From assembly GCA_017999075.1 (NCBI GenBank), contig JAGOBX010000046.1, forward strand, positions 1-13,333: a stretch of DNA of 13,333 bases, written 5' to 3'. Origin of the DNA: Candidatus Babelota bacterium. GTDB lineage: Bacteria > JAGOBX01. Positions 1 to 7,558 of the stretch are shown here, in pieces. Each line of letters starts with the position of its first letter. Positions within the stretch are counted from its first letter, which is position 1. The notes under the pieces were generated by a model that was not told the origin of the DNA, did not search any database, and saw only the letters and a list, made by a program, of their open reading frames with translations. The position numbers and the translations under genes are program-made.

Positions 1-3000
1 ATTCAATAACAGGGGAATATATAGACAAAATAAATGTTTCAAATAAAATCAATATTATTAATGGATTAGTACTTAAAGATAACAAGCTTTATATTTCGAC
101 ATCAAGTCAATGGATGTATCTTGTAAAAGACGGAAATATAAAAATCCCGGTTGAGAATCAAACTTCCAGTTTTATACAGGGAACACTGGATAAATATTCA
201 GATAACTTATACAAGACTGTTTGTGACAACAGAGAAAACGGCATAATTCAGAATTTATCCGACAATGGAATAATTGAAAATGAAATAACAGTTTTTTTTG
301 AATCGAAAAATTTATTGACATTTGTTTTTTTATCAAAATCAATAGAAAACACTTATTATATTGCGACAGAAGAAGATGCTGGAGAAAATAATGTTATTAG
401 AAATATTAAAGTTTATTCACAGGAAGGCAATCAGTTGTTTTCGGTTAATATTCCTGCGGTATATTATTCATATCTTGAAAAGCCTTTTCAAATAGATGGA
501 GCGGGAAATATCTATCATTTGGTAAGTAAACCTGAAGGAATTACACTTATAAAACTTACGAGATTTAATGATACAAGGAGAATTTCCAGAACATATCTGA
601 ATTATCCTTCAGATTATATATCATCTCCAATTCATTATAATGATAACCTTTTAAAAGAACCGGAAGGATTCGATGCTGAAGGAATCGGTTTTTCAGATGT
701 CAGTGAAGACAGAAGCATACAAAGACCAACAGCATCTGCATCAAATGTAACGAGAAGCGAAGCTCTTGTAATAGCTGAAGCATACAGAGATTTGCAGTGG
801 ACTGCAATATCTTCAAATATTTCTGCAGGAGCTGTAGTTGTAGGCGATGGACATACAATTAGAACCCCGTCATGGATTACTGCAGGAGTTAAAACAGCAG
901 TTCCATATAAATGGGGAGGGTTTACATCAATAGAAACTTATTTAAGTCAAGTAGCTGCAGGAAAATATGCAGGTTCGGATTATACAAGCGATGTATCGTG
1001 GAGTGATAATTACTGCGTTGGTGTGGATTGTTCCGGTTTTGTTTCAAGATGCTGGCGCAGATCTTCTAAAGAAGGGACTTCAACTTTGCCGAATATTTCC
1101 GTTCAGTTATCAGGATTCGATGATATGAAAACAGGAGATATAGTAAATTATGCAGGCAGCCATGTGAGATTGTTTAATAAGAAAGAAGAAAACGGTACAT
1201 ACAGTTTCATAGAAGCTATGGGAACATACTGGCGTGTGATGAGCAGAAATTATACTGCCAGCGATTTATCTAATTATTTGCCCCGCCGTTACAACAATAT
1301 TATTGAAATAGATTCGCCTGTTTTAATAGGAATATTTAATGATGCAGGTTCTGATGTAATTATAAAATGGAAAAAACCTGATTCGTCAAATATTCAAAAT
1401 ATAAAAATATACATTGGCACAGACGGAGAATCATATAATGTAGGTGCATCAGTCTCTGCTTCAAGCGGTCAAACGACACTGACAGGTCTTACATCAGGAA
1501 TTTTATATTATATAAATGCAACATATTCTGACAGTTCTGGAAGAGAGGGGCTGTATTCAAAAGATTATGCGATAATTCCAAACAGTTCTTCGGCAAAATC
1601 CGATGTTTTGATAATTGATGATGAGAAACGTTACGGCAGTCATAATATAGTTAAGTATTATGCTCCTTCATTATTGAATGCAGGATATTATTTTGATGTA
1701 TGTTCAGCTGAAGCAATAACAGGAGATACTGTAAACCTTTCAGATTACTGGACAGCAGTATGGTTTACAGGCCGCGGTTCATCAACAGGAGGAGATACGT
1801 CGCTGAATGCTTCAGAACAATCGAAATTACAAACTTACCTTGAGGCAGGCGGAAACTTATTTATTTCTGGACAGGAAATAGGATATGATTTAGAAGCCAA
1901 AGGAATAGGAACGTCTTTTTTAAATAATTATTTAAAAGCAGATTACAAATCTGACGATGCAGGGAACGACGTTGTTTTAACAGGAGTTACAGGAAGTTTG
2001 ATGTCTGGAGTTACAGCTGAATTAGATGAGGATAACGGATTGGTAAATGACGGAGGCGCATATGATGCGAGGTATCCTGATGTAATATATTCATACGGAA
2101 CAGGAGATACAATATGCCAGTATTCTGCCGGCAATGGCGGCGGAGTTTCGTTTAAAGGTATATTCCCTCCTGGAAGTGAAGAAGGGTCTGTTATATATTT
2201 ATCATTTCCTTTTGAAACCATAAAAACTTCAAGTTCGAGAAATACTGTTATGTCGAAAATAATGGGTTTTTTTGGGGTTCCTGAAACAGATACCTCCCCA
2301 CAAATTTCAATAGGTGATAATTATACAGGCGTACCGAATAATTCTTTTCAAATTTTGTTGACAGCAGGAGATGATAAAGATACTTCTGCGGGACTAACGT
2401 GGTCATTATCAGGTGCGTCTGTTATTTTATTTGATACAATATATACTGTAGAATCTTCAAATGATTATATTCAGGTTAATCCTGGCGGCGCTGCAGGAAC
2501 TGATACGTTTTTTGTTCAAGTAACTGATTCTGACGGAATGACTGACAGTAAAGAAATTTCTATAACATTGCAATTAATTGCAATACCGGACACGCCTGTA
2601 ATTTATTATGTGAAGAATAATTCAGTTGATACATCAGTAGATATATGCTGGCAGAATGATCCTAAAGCGTATAAATATGTTATTTACAGTTGTACGGATA
2701 ATTTTAATTATCTGCCAAGATATACTGTATATTCTCCTGAAACTACTTTGAATATAGAGGATATATCAGATAATACAAAATATTATTTTAAAATAAAATC
2801 ATATAATAGCGTTGATACTCCAAGTGAAGCTTTTTCAATGATACTTGGATTAAAAACAACATCTGGGTCGCCGGATATAGTTTTAGTTGAAGATGATTTC
2901 AGCGTATTTCCGCATGATTATATATCTAAATTTGTTGGAGCAATTTCAGATGGAGCCAACAAACCTTTTGACTGCGTTTTATCTACAGGTGTTACAGACG

Positions 3001-5228
3001 GAAGTGTGAATTTGAATGATTATAGGACAGTTATATGGTCGTGCGGAAATGATTCTAATATTTACGGGACTTCTCTGTCAAGTCTTGAAATCGATAAAAT
3101 AAAAGATTTTCTTGATAACGGAGGAAATCTGTTTATATCAGGAAATGATATAGGTTCGGATTTATCTGTGCTTGATAATGAATTTTATGAAAAATATTTG
3201 AAATCAAGTTTTGGTTTTACTGATTCATTCCGGTCAGATTTGACTTGTTTGTCAACCGGAATATTAAGCGGTATATCGGATTTTGTAATTTATACAGATG
3301 ACGGTTCTGCGGCCGGCTCTGCAGCATATATGGCAAAATCCCCTGACAGAACTAACATAAGTTCCGCTGATTCTGTAAATGGTGGAAAAGTTACTTTAAG
3401 ATATCCTTCGACAGGCTGGGCCGCAGGAATAGATTTTACCGGGGGGTTTGGAATACAGGGAGATGACGATTATCCGTATCTTGAAACATCCAAAAAATTG
3501 AGCAAACTTGTAATGTTCACTTTTGCTTTTGAATGTATAAATGACATAACTGTTAGGCGTAATATTATGTCAAAACTAATAAATTATTTTGATAGTTCGT
3601 CGGTGGCTGGACGGATTGATGTTGAAAATGATGATAATGATTCGGGAGTTACAGTATATCTTGTAAGTATTTCAAGCAATGATACTGTAACAACATATAC
3701 AGATGAAAAAGGCAGATTTAGATTTGATTATCTTGAATCGGATTCGTATTATGTGACTTTGAAAAAATCAGGATACAGTGATTTTTCTACTGTTTCATTC
3801 AATTTATCAAGTAAAACTGATACTTTAATAATTGCTTCAATGTCTGACAATGCAGTTGATTCTATTCCTGATGAATCAGATACAATTTTTAGATATATTG
3901 CAGATACAGTGACTTCCGCAACAAGATTTGAACTTAATACAAATAATGTAGATACTTTAATTTTGGAAATACCAGATGAATATGCCAATAAATGGATTTT
4001 AACTATTGATTTACCATCGTCAAACTGTACTGTAGTTGTTTCTGGAATACCACAAAATTTATTGAATACAACAGACACTTCGTTAATTGGAAAATATGAA
4101 TATGGAATTAATCGCGGAATGCAAATTGAAGTTTATAATTCTGCCGGGACTGATATTTCAGAATTGCTGTCTGATAGTCCGGTTATAGAATTTAATTATT
4201 CTAATATCAATATATCTACAGCAGAACATAATTTGAGATTTTACTGGCTGGATACTTCAGATTCAAAATGGTACGAAGCTGCAAGCCAGTCTAATAGTCC
4301 GGGATTTGGTAAAAATTATTTAATATACCCTGATTCTAATTATATACAACTCGAAGTTAAACATTTGTCCCACTGGTGGCTTGGAAACTTAATAGATACT
4401 CTTACAGTCATAAAAAATACAGATTCTTCAATTGAGACTGCTACTGCAAATGCAGTTAATGTTTCTGTGCTGTCTTTTTATGTTATAGGCGATACATTTA
4501 CTAATAATAGTGATTCGTTAGTTTCTATATGTTTAGGAAATAAAGGAAATATAGATTCTTCTCATATAAACAATATAAAATTATGGTTTGATAGCGATAG
4601 CAATTTTATATATAATTCAGGAGATGTGTTTGTTTCTTATTTATACTGGGATAATGGAACAAATTTATGGAAAAATGATTCTTTAAACTATTATTTGGCA
4701 TCAGGTGCAAATTTTGTGCTTACGATTGATATTGCAGATACTGCAGTTGATGGAGAAACTTTTCAGGCATATATACCTTTATATGGAATAGATTCTTTTG
4801 ATGAAAATCCTGCTCCTGAAACCCAGCAAATAATTAATAATACAGTTTTGACAATAACTGTTCCTTTAATATCAGTAAATATAACTGTTTTATTAAATGA
4901 TACCGGAACAGGATACAATGGTAATTTTGCTGATTTTATTCCAGGCAGTAAACTTGCATACACAATAGAATTTTCGAACTTAAAAGGTGCGCTTGCTGAT
5001 ACTGTTTATATAAGGCATTATATTACTGATATAATTGAATACATATCAGGAAGTATAGAGCTGGACACTGATATATCTGATGGTTCTGGTTATACTGTAT
5101 GTACTGACAGTTCTGATTTGGATCAGGCTGACTATAATGTAAGTCAGCCTGGAGTTATTACTGCATTTATAAGGCAGATGAATCCGTATCAAACAGGAAG
5201 ATTGAGATTTAAAGTTTATATTCCATAA
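1..5228 (+). CDS. Giant modular secreted protein with NlpC/P60-like domain (5' end outside window)
   Basis: The frame is open from base 3 without a stop, so the Met at 114 is internal and at least 1741 codons are visible. Regions in order: propeller-like strands (3-600, with a GAGNIYHL-type blade end); NlpC/P60-like domain (about 750-1300) with the DCSGFVSRCW motif, catalytic Cys codon 1029-1031, His codon 1161-1163 in GSHVRLF, and possibly Glu codon 1212-1214; FN3 (1312-1590); glutamine-amidotransferase-like fold (1596-2282); cadherin-like (2290-2577); FN3 (2582-2870); a second amidotransferase-like copy (2872-3595); carboxypeptidase-regulatory-like (3596-3840); modules B, C and D (3877-5225) shared with downstream genes. 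NlpC/P60 enzymes cleave peptidoglycan peptides, so this one may act on cell walls; the rest looks structural or binding. No sorting signal follows the last strand. Export is inferred, because the N-terminus is not visible. The domain architecture is fairly secure; the biological role is not known. Confidence 0.9.
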   Translation, partial: SITGEYIDKINVSNKINIINGLVLKDNKLYISTSSQWMYLVKDGNIKIPVENQTSSFIQGTLDKYSDNLYKTVCDNRENGIIQNLSDNGIIENEITVFFESKNLLTFVFLSKSIENTYYIATEEDAGENNVIRNIKVYSQEGNQLFSVNIPAVYYSYLEKPFQIDGAGNIYHLVSKPEGITLIKLTRFNDTRRISRTYLNYPSDYISSPIHYNDNLLKEPEGFDAEGIGFSDVSEDRSIQRPTASASNVTRSEALVIAEAYRDLQWTAISSNISAGAVVVGDGHTIRTPSWITAGVKTAVPYKWGGFTSIETYLSQVAAGKYAGSDYTSDVSWSDNYCVGVDCSGFVSRCWRRSSKEGTSTLPNISVQLSGFDDMKTGDIVNYAGSHVRLFNKKEENGTYSFIEAMGTYWRVMSRNYTASDLSNYLPRRYNNIIEIDSPVLIGIFNDAGSDVIIKWKKPDSSNIQNIKIYIGTDGESYNVGASVSASSGQTTLTGLTSGILYYINATYSDSSGREGLYSKDYAIIPNSSSAKSDVLIIDDEKRYGSHNIVKYYAPSLLNAGYYFDVCSAEAITGDTVNLSDYWTAVWFTGRGSSTGGDTSLNASEQSKLQTYLEAGGNLFISGQEIGYDLEAKGIGTSFLNNYLKADYKSDDAGNDVVLTGVTGSLMSGVTAELDEDNGLVNDGGAYDARYPDVIYSYGTGDTICQYSAGNGGGVSFKGIFPPGSEEGSVIYLSFPFETIKTSSSRNTVMSKIMGFFGVPETDTSPQISIGDNYTGVPNNSFQILLTAGDDKDTSAGLTWSLSGASVILFDTIYTVESSNDYIQVNPGGAAGTDTFFVQVTDSDGMTDSKEISITLQLIAIPDTPVIYYVKNNSVDTSVDICWQNDPKAYKYVIYSCTDNFNYLPRYTVYSPETTLNIEDISDNTKYYFKIKSYNSVDTPSEAFSMILGLKTTSGSPDIVLVEDDFSVFPHDYISKFVGAISDGANKPFDCVLSTGVTDGSVNLNDYRTVIWSCGNDSNIYGTSLSSLEIDKIKDFLDNGGNLFISGNDIGSDLSVLDNEFYEKYLKSSFGFTDSFRSDLTCLSTGILSGISDFVIYTDDGSAAGSAAYMAKSPDRTNISSADSVNGGKVTLRYPSTGWAAGIDFTGGFGIQGDDDYPYLETSKKLSKLVMFTFAFECINDITVRRNIMSKLINYFDSSSVAGRIDVENDDNDSGVTVYLVSISSNDTVTTYTDEKGRFRFDYLESDSYYVTLKKSGYSDFSTVSFNLSSKTDTLIIASMSDNAVDSIPDESDTIFRYIADTVTSATRFELNTNNVDTLILEIPDEYANKWILTIDLPSSNCTVVVSGIPQNLLNTTDTSLIGKYEYGINRGMQIEVYNSAGTDISELLSDSPVIEFNYSNINISTAEHNLRFYWLDTSDSKWYEAASQSNSPGFGKNYLIYPDSNYIQLEVKHLSHWWLGNLIDTLTVIKNTDSSIETATANAVNVSVLSFYVIGDTFTNNSDSLVSICLGNKGNIDSSHINNIKLWFDSDSNFIYNSGDVFVSYLYWDNGTNLWKNDSLNYYLASGANFVLTIDIADTAVDGETFQAYIPLYGIDSFDENPAPETQQIINNTVLTITVPLISVNITVLLNDTGTGYNGNFADFIPGSKLAYTIEFSNLKGALADTVYIRHYITDIIEYISGSIELDTDISDGSGYTVCTDSSDLDQADYNVSQPGVITAFIRQMNPYQTGRLRFKVYIP
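750..1300 (+). other. NlpC/P60-like cysteine peptidase domain inside the giant protein
   Basis: The stretch starts with a helical RSEALVIAEAYRDLQW segment and continues through VPYKWGG, a Gly/Tyr-rich insert of about 35 residues, then GVDCSGFVSRCW, MKTGDIVN and GSHVRLF. The Cys in DCSGF and the His in GSHV are the expected catalytic pair of the NlpC/P60 papain-like fold. The third polar position could be the Glu of FIEAMG. The YKWGG element ahead of the Cys is typical of these enzymes; the long insert between YKWGG and the Cys is a subfamily trait. Substrate is inferred to be a peptidoglycan stem peptide or another gamma-D-Glu-type bond, but nothing local proves it. Confidence 0.8.
1596..2282 (+). 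repeat. Glutamine-amidotransferase-like domain, copy 1
   Basis: It begins with a DVLIIDDE strand, continues through DYWTAVWFTG and a strongly conserved GGNLFISGQEIGYDL turn (bases 1848-1892), and closes with a SVIYLSFPFE strand and an MSKIMGFFG helix. The pattern matches the ThuA or class I amidotransferase-like fold often found in secreted modular proteins. The usual GxCxG nucleophile elbow reads FISGQEIG, with no Cys, so glutaminase activity is not expected. It is paralogous to the second copy at 2872-3595, and the two are separated by cadherin-like and FN3 modules. Confidence 0.7.
2872..3595 (+). repeat. Glutamine-amidotransferase-like domain, copy 2
   Basis: It aligns over its length with the copy at 1596-2282: DIVLVEDD against DVLIIDDE, DYRTVIWSCG against DYWTAVWFTG, GGNLFISGNDIGSDL (bases 3120-3164) against GGNLFISGQEIGYDL, and MSKLINYF against MSKIMGFFG. 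As in copy 1, the nucleophile position carries no Cys. The DNA of the two copies has diverged at most third positions, so the duplication is old. Role unknown; carbohydrate or protein contact is a guess. Confidence 0.7.
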
Positions 5229-5253
5229 AATTTTAAATGTTTGAAAATGTATT

Positions 5254-6318
5254 ATGAAAATTAATATTTTTGTTTTATTGATGTTTTTTTTCAATATCAG
5301 TAATTTGATTGGGGAACAGCTGTTAATTGAATCATCAATTTCTTTAAATACTGCTGTTATTGAAATTCAGACAGATACGGAATGTTATTCTAGATTGATG
5401 TTTGGAGAAAAAGAAAATAAATTATCTAATATTTTATTGCAAACAGATATGACTAAAAAACACAGATATGAAATTTCTAATTTATCTGAAGGTACTAAAT
5501 ATTTTTATAAAATAGAATACTATACAGATGTTTTTAAGCAATCTTCAGGAATAGGAAATTTTGTTACTTTAGGAATTCCATCGCCATTTATAAATGAAAT
5601 GAAAGTTATTTCGGATATAAGAAAAATTAAATTCTTAGTAAAAACCAATATCCCGATAAAATATGAAATTGAGATAAATAATATAAAACTAATTGATAGC
5701 GAATATAAAACTGAAATTGATTTTGATATAGATAATTTGAAACCTGGAACGGAATATTTATATTCATTGAGAATATATAATGAAAAAAATGTGGAGCATA
5801 CTGAAACCGGAAAAGTTAGAACCAGGGATAATAATATGGCATTATATAAAAAAACCGAAGGAACATTTAATATAAATCCTGAAGAAAAGTTTATAAAAAA
5901 TGAACCTCCTATTATTGATCGCATAACAGACGGAAAATTGAATTATTTTACAGGGCTTGCAACTTCAGGAAATATTAAAACAGATAATCAGAGTATTATA
6001 ATAGATCTTGAGCAGGACACTGAAATAGAAAAAATAAAAGTTTACTGGAGAGGACTTGCATACAGCAAAAATTATTTAATTATGTTGAGTAAGGATAAAA
6101 AAAAGTGGGAATTGGCTGAAAAAAATATTGATGCGTTAAAAGGAATTCAAATGCTTTCTGAATCCGGAGATCCTGTGTTTATGAATGAAATATCAATTAA
6201 CAAATCTGGACGTTATGTCAGACTATGGATCCCGCAGAACAGTGATTTTTATTGTAAACACAATCATTGGAATTATGTTCAGATTTTTGAAATTGAAATT
6301 ATAAATAATAAATTTTGA
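5254..6318 (+). CDS. Secreted FN3-FN3-discoidin (F5/8 type C) protein
   Basis: The 354-residue product begins with a short Lys-led hydrophobic signal peptide (residues 1-20, ending about NLIG). Residues 24-108 look like an FN3 fold of the kind found at the N-terminus of purple acid phosphatases (LSEGTKYFYKIEY); 109-192 is a second FN3 (LKPGTEYLYSLRIYN). Residues 194-351 fit the F5/8 type C or discoidin fold: NMALYKKTEG start, ITDG, QSIIIDLEQDTEIEKIKVYW, a YLIMLSKDKKKWE strand and a GRYVRLWI to NYVQIFEIEI end. Such domains usually bind glycans or lipids. No catalytic domain follows the FN3 pair. The gene starts 25 bases after the giant gene's stop with no Shine-Dalgarno, so it is probably co-transcribed. 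It is more Lys-rich than its neighbours and shares none of modules A to D. Confidence 0.88.
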   Translation: MKINIFVLLMFFFNISNLIGEQLLIESSISLNTAVIEIQTDTECYSRLMFGEKENKLSNILLQTDMTKKHRYEISNLSEGTKYFYKIEYYTDVFKQSSGIGNFVTLGIPSPFINEMKVISDIRKIKFLVKTNIPIKYEIEINNIKLIDSEYKTEIDFDIDNLKPGTEYLYSLRIYNEKNVEHTETGKVRTRDNNMALYKKTEGTFNINPEEKFIKNEPPIIDRITDGKLNYFTGLATSGNIKTDNQSIIIDLEQDTEIEKIKVYWRGLAYSKNYLIMLSKDKKKWELAEKNIDALKGIQMLSESGDPVFMNEISINKSGRYVRLWIPQNSDFYCKHNHWNYVQIFEIEIINNKF

Positions 6319-6370
6319 AAAATCCGGAGGTGTAAAAAAATATTAAATTAAAAATGTTAAAAAATTTTTC

Positions 6371-6376
6371 AGGAGG
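6371..6376 (+). promoter_or_regulatory. Strong Shine-Dalgarno (AGGAGG) deciding the start at 6384
   Basis: AGGAGG lies 7 bases before the ATG at 6384, which is ideal spacing. It rules in 6384 over the in-frame ATG at 6354, whose nearest purine-rich site (GGAGGTG at 6326-6332) is 21 bases away. No other gene in the window has so good a site, so this product is probably made at a higher rate. Confidence 0.9.
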
Positions 6377-6383
6377 TTTTAAA

Positions 6384-7487
6384 ATGGGAAATAAAATGAA
6401 ATTAGTTTGGACAGTATTGTTTCTGATTACGGTGTTCGTATTTAATGCAAGAGGAGTTTTTGCAAATGGAACTGCCTCAGGTGTGAGTATTCAGACAGGT
6501 TGGGACAGCGGTGTTTCTAATGTTGCAGATACATACGGAGATTTAGTTGTGAGTTATAGAACTGCAAGCGGCGGAGCTGATATTTTTGCGACTCCGGCAT
6601 CGTTTGTTTCATCTACGGTATCAAGTGTGTATGGAAATACTTTACCTGTTTCTTATACGCCGCAAACAGTAATGCCTGGAGATACAGTATGGTTTTTGCT
6701 TACTGTAACAAATAAAGGAAATTCTTCAGATACTATAACTTTTTCCACACAGAACTTTAATTATTACGGAATGGGGGCAGATTCTATTATAGTAACATAT
6801 TGGAATTCGGCTAAAACAGCTCAAGTTACTAATACATCGTTGCTTGCAGAAGATGCCAGTGAACAATTTAATGTGGCAGTATATTTTTTAAATGGATTAG
6901 ACCATGAAGATTCAATGACTTTTGAAGTTAAAACAATTTCAAAAGGAGGATTGGGAGGAGATACTGAAGGTTATGTAGGGGCAAATTTATTAAGTTATGC
7001 GGGAAATGGTGATGACACAATTTTATTGTCTGCTACAGTTTATTCTTTGGTGGCTCAGATTTATGTTTCGAAATCCGTTACTCTTGATAATACAGGATTG
7101 ACTGATTATGACGGAGATACTTCGCTGGTTGTTCCAGGATCAGTTTTGGTTTTTGATATAACATATGACAATGATGGAACAGGAGAAGGAGATACTGTAA
7201 CTATAGTAACATATATACCCGCTAATACGGATATTGATACTGCTACAGCAGCAATGTGTTCGCCAGATACTAATAATAATGCAAGCTCTATCACAATACA
7301 ATTTTCAAACGATGGAAGTTCATGGCATTCTACAGCGCTTTCTACTGATAACAGAATAAAATGGATTTTGGGGAATGCGGTTTCAACTCAGGATAATGAT
7401 GAAGGAACTGATACTCAAGGCGCGGTTGACGGAACTGTTCAGGATGCAGACAGCGGTAGATTGCAATATAAAGTTATAGTACGATAA
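6384..7487 (+). CDS. Secreted two-module surface protein (module A plus DUF11-like module D)
   Basis: From ATG 6384 the product is 367 residues. A signal peptide covers 1-27 (Lys-rich start, VLFLITVFVF core, GVFA cleavage site), and the mature chain starts NGTASG. Residues 28-222 form module A, a beta-rich region containing VYGNTLPV and VTNKGNSSDTITF, also found at the start of the 793-residue protein downstream. Residues 223-367 form module D, a DUF11-like repeat (VPGSVLVFDITYDNDG, GDTVTIVTYIP, ending GRLQYKVIVR) matching the C-terminus of the giant protein. Both modules resemble folds that space out or decorate surface proteins. No transmembrane anchor, LPxTG or dockerin is present. The strong ribosome site and simple architecture would suit an abundant structural component, but that is inference. 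Not assignable to a named family as a whole. Confidence 0.9.
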   Translation: MGNKMKLVWTVLFLITVFVFNARGVFANGTASGVSIQTGWDSGVSNVADTYGDLVVSYRTASGGADIFATPASFVSSTVSSVYGNTLPVSYTPQTVMPGDTVWFLLTVTNKGNSSDTITFSTQNFNYYGMGADSIIVTYWNSAKTAQVTNTSLLAEDASEQFNVAVYFLNGLDHEDSMTFEVKTISKGGLGGDTEGYVGANLLSYAGNGDDTILLSATVYSLVAQIYVSKSVTLDNTGLTDYDGDTSLVVPGSVLVFDITYDNDGTGEGDTVTIVTYIPANTDIDTATAAMCSPDTNNNASSITIQFSNDGSSWHSTALSTDNRIKWILGNAVSTQDNDEGTDTQGAVDGTVQDADSGRLQYKVIVR

Positions 7488-7530
7488 ATTCTGTATTTTA
7501 AAATAAATCAGAATTTAAAAAAATTCTGAT
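7486..7530 (+). promoter_or_regulatory. Two mutually exclusive hairpins between the A-D protein and the dockerin protein
   Basis: AAATTCTG at 7486-7493 can pair with CAGAATTT at 7509-7516 (8 base pairs, 15-base loop). The same CAGAATTT, extended to ATCAGAATTT at 7507-7516, can instead pair with AAATTCTGAT at 7521-7530 (10 perfect pairs, AAAA loop). Only one can form at a time. No clean T tract follows the second hairpin, so it is not a standard intrinsic terminator; a weak terminator, attenuator or 3'-end stabiliser are the options. The pairing is seen directly; function is inference. Confidence 0.45.
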
Positions 7531-7558
7531 ATAGGGAAATTTTATAATTTTATATTTG

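Noticed and set aside
1943-2221. Minus-strand open frame opposite the giant gene
   Set aside because: It lies wholly opposite well-supported domain sequence, has no ribosome site, and its protein looks like no fold; the same holds for the frames at 3749-4078, 4763-4963 and 5520-5924.
1596-3595. Active glutamine amidotransferase
   Set aside because: Both copies lack a Cys at the nucleophile turn, so only the fold is claimed.
6354-6383. Upstream in-frame ATG for the A-D protein
   Set aside because: It adds ten residues before the signal peptide and would place the AGGAGG inside the coding region; the ATG at 6384 has ideal spacing.
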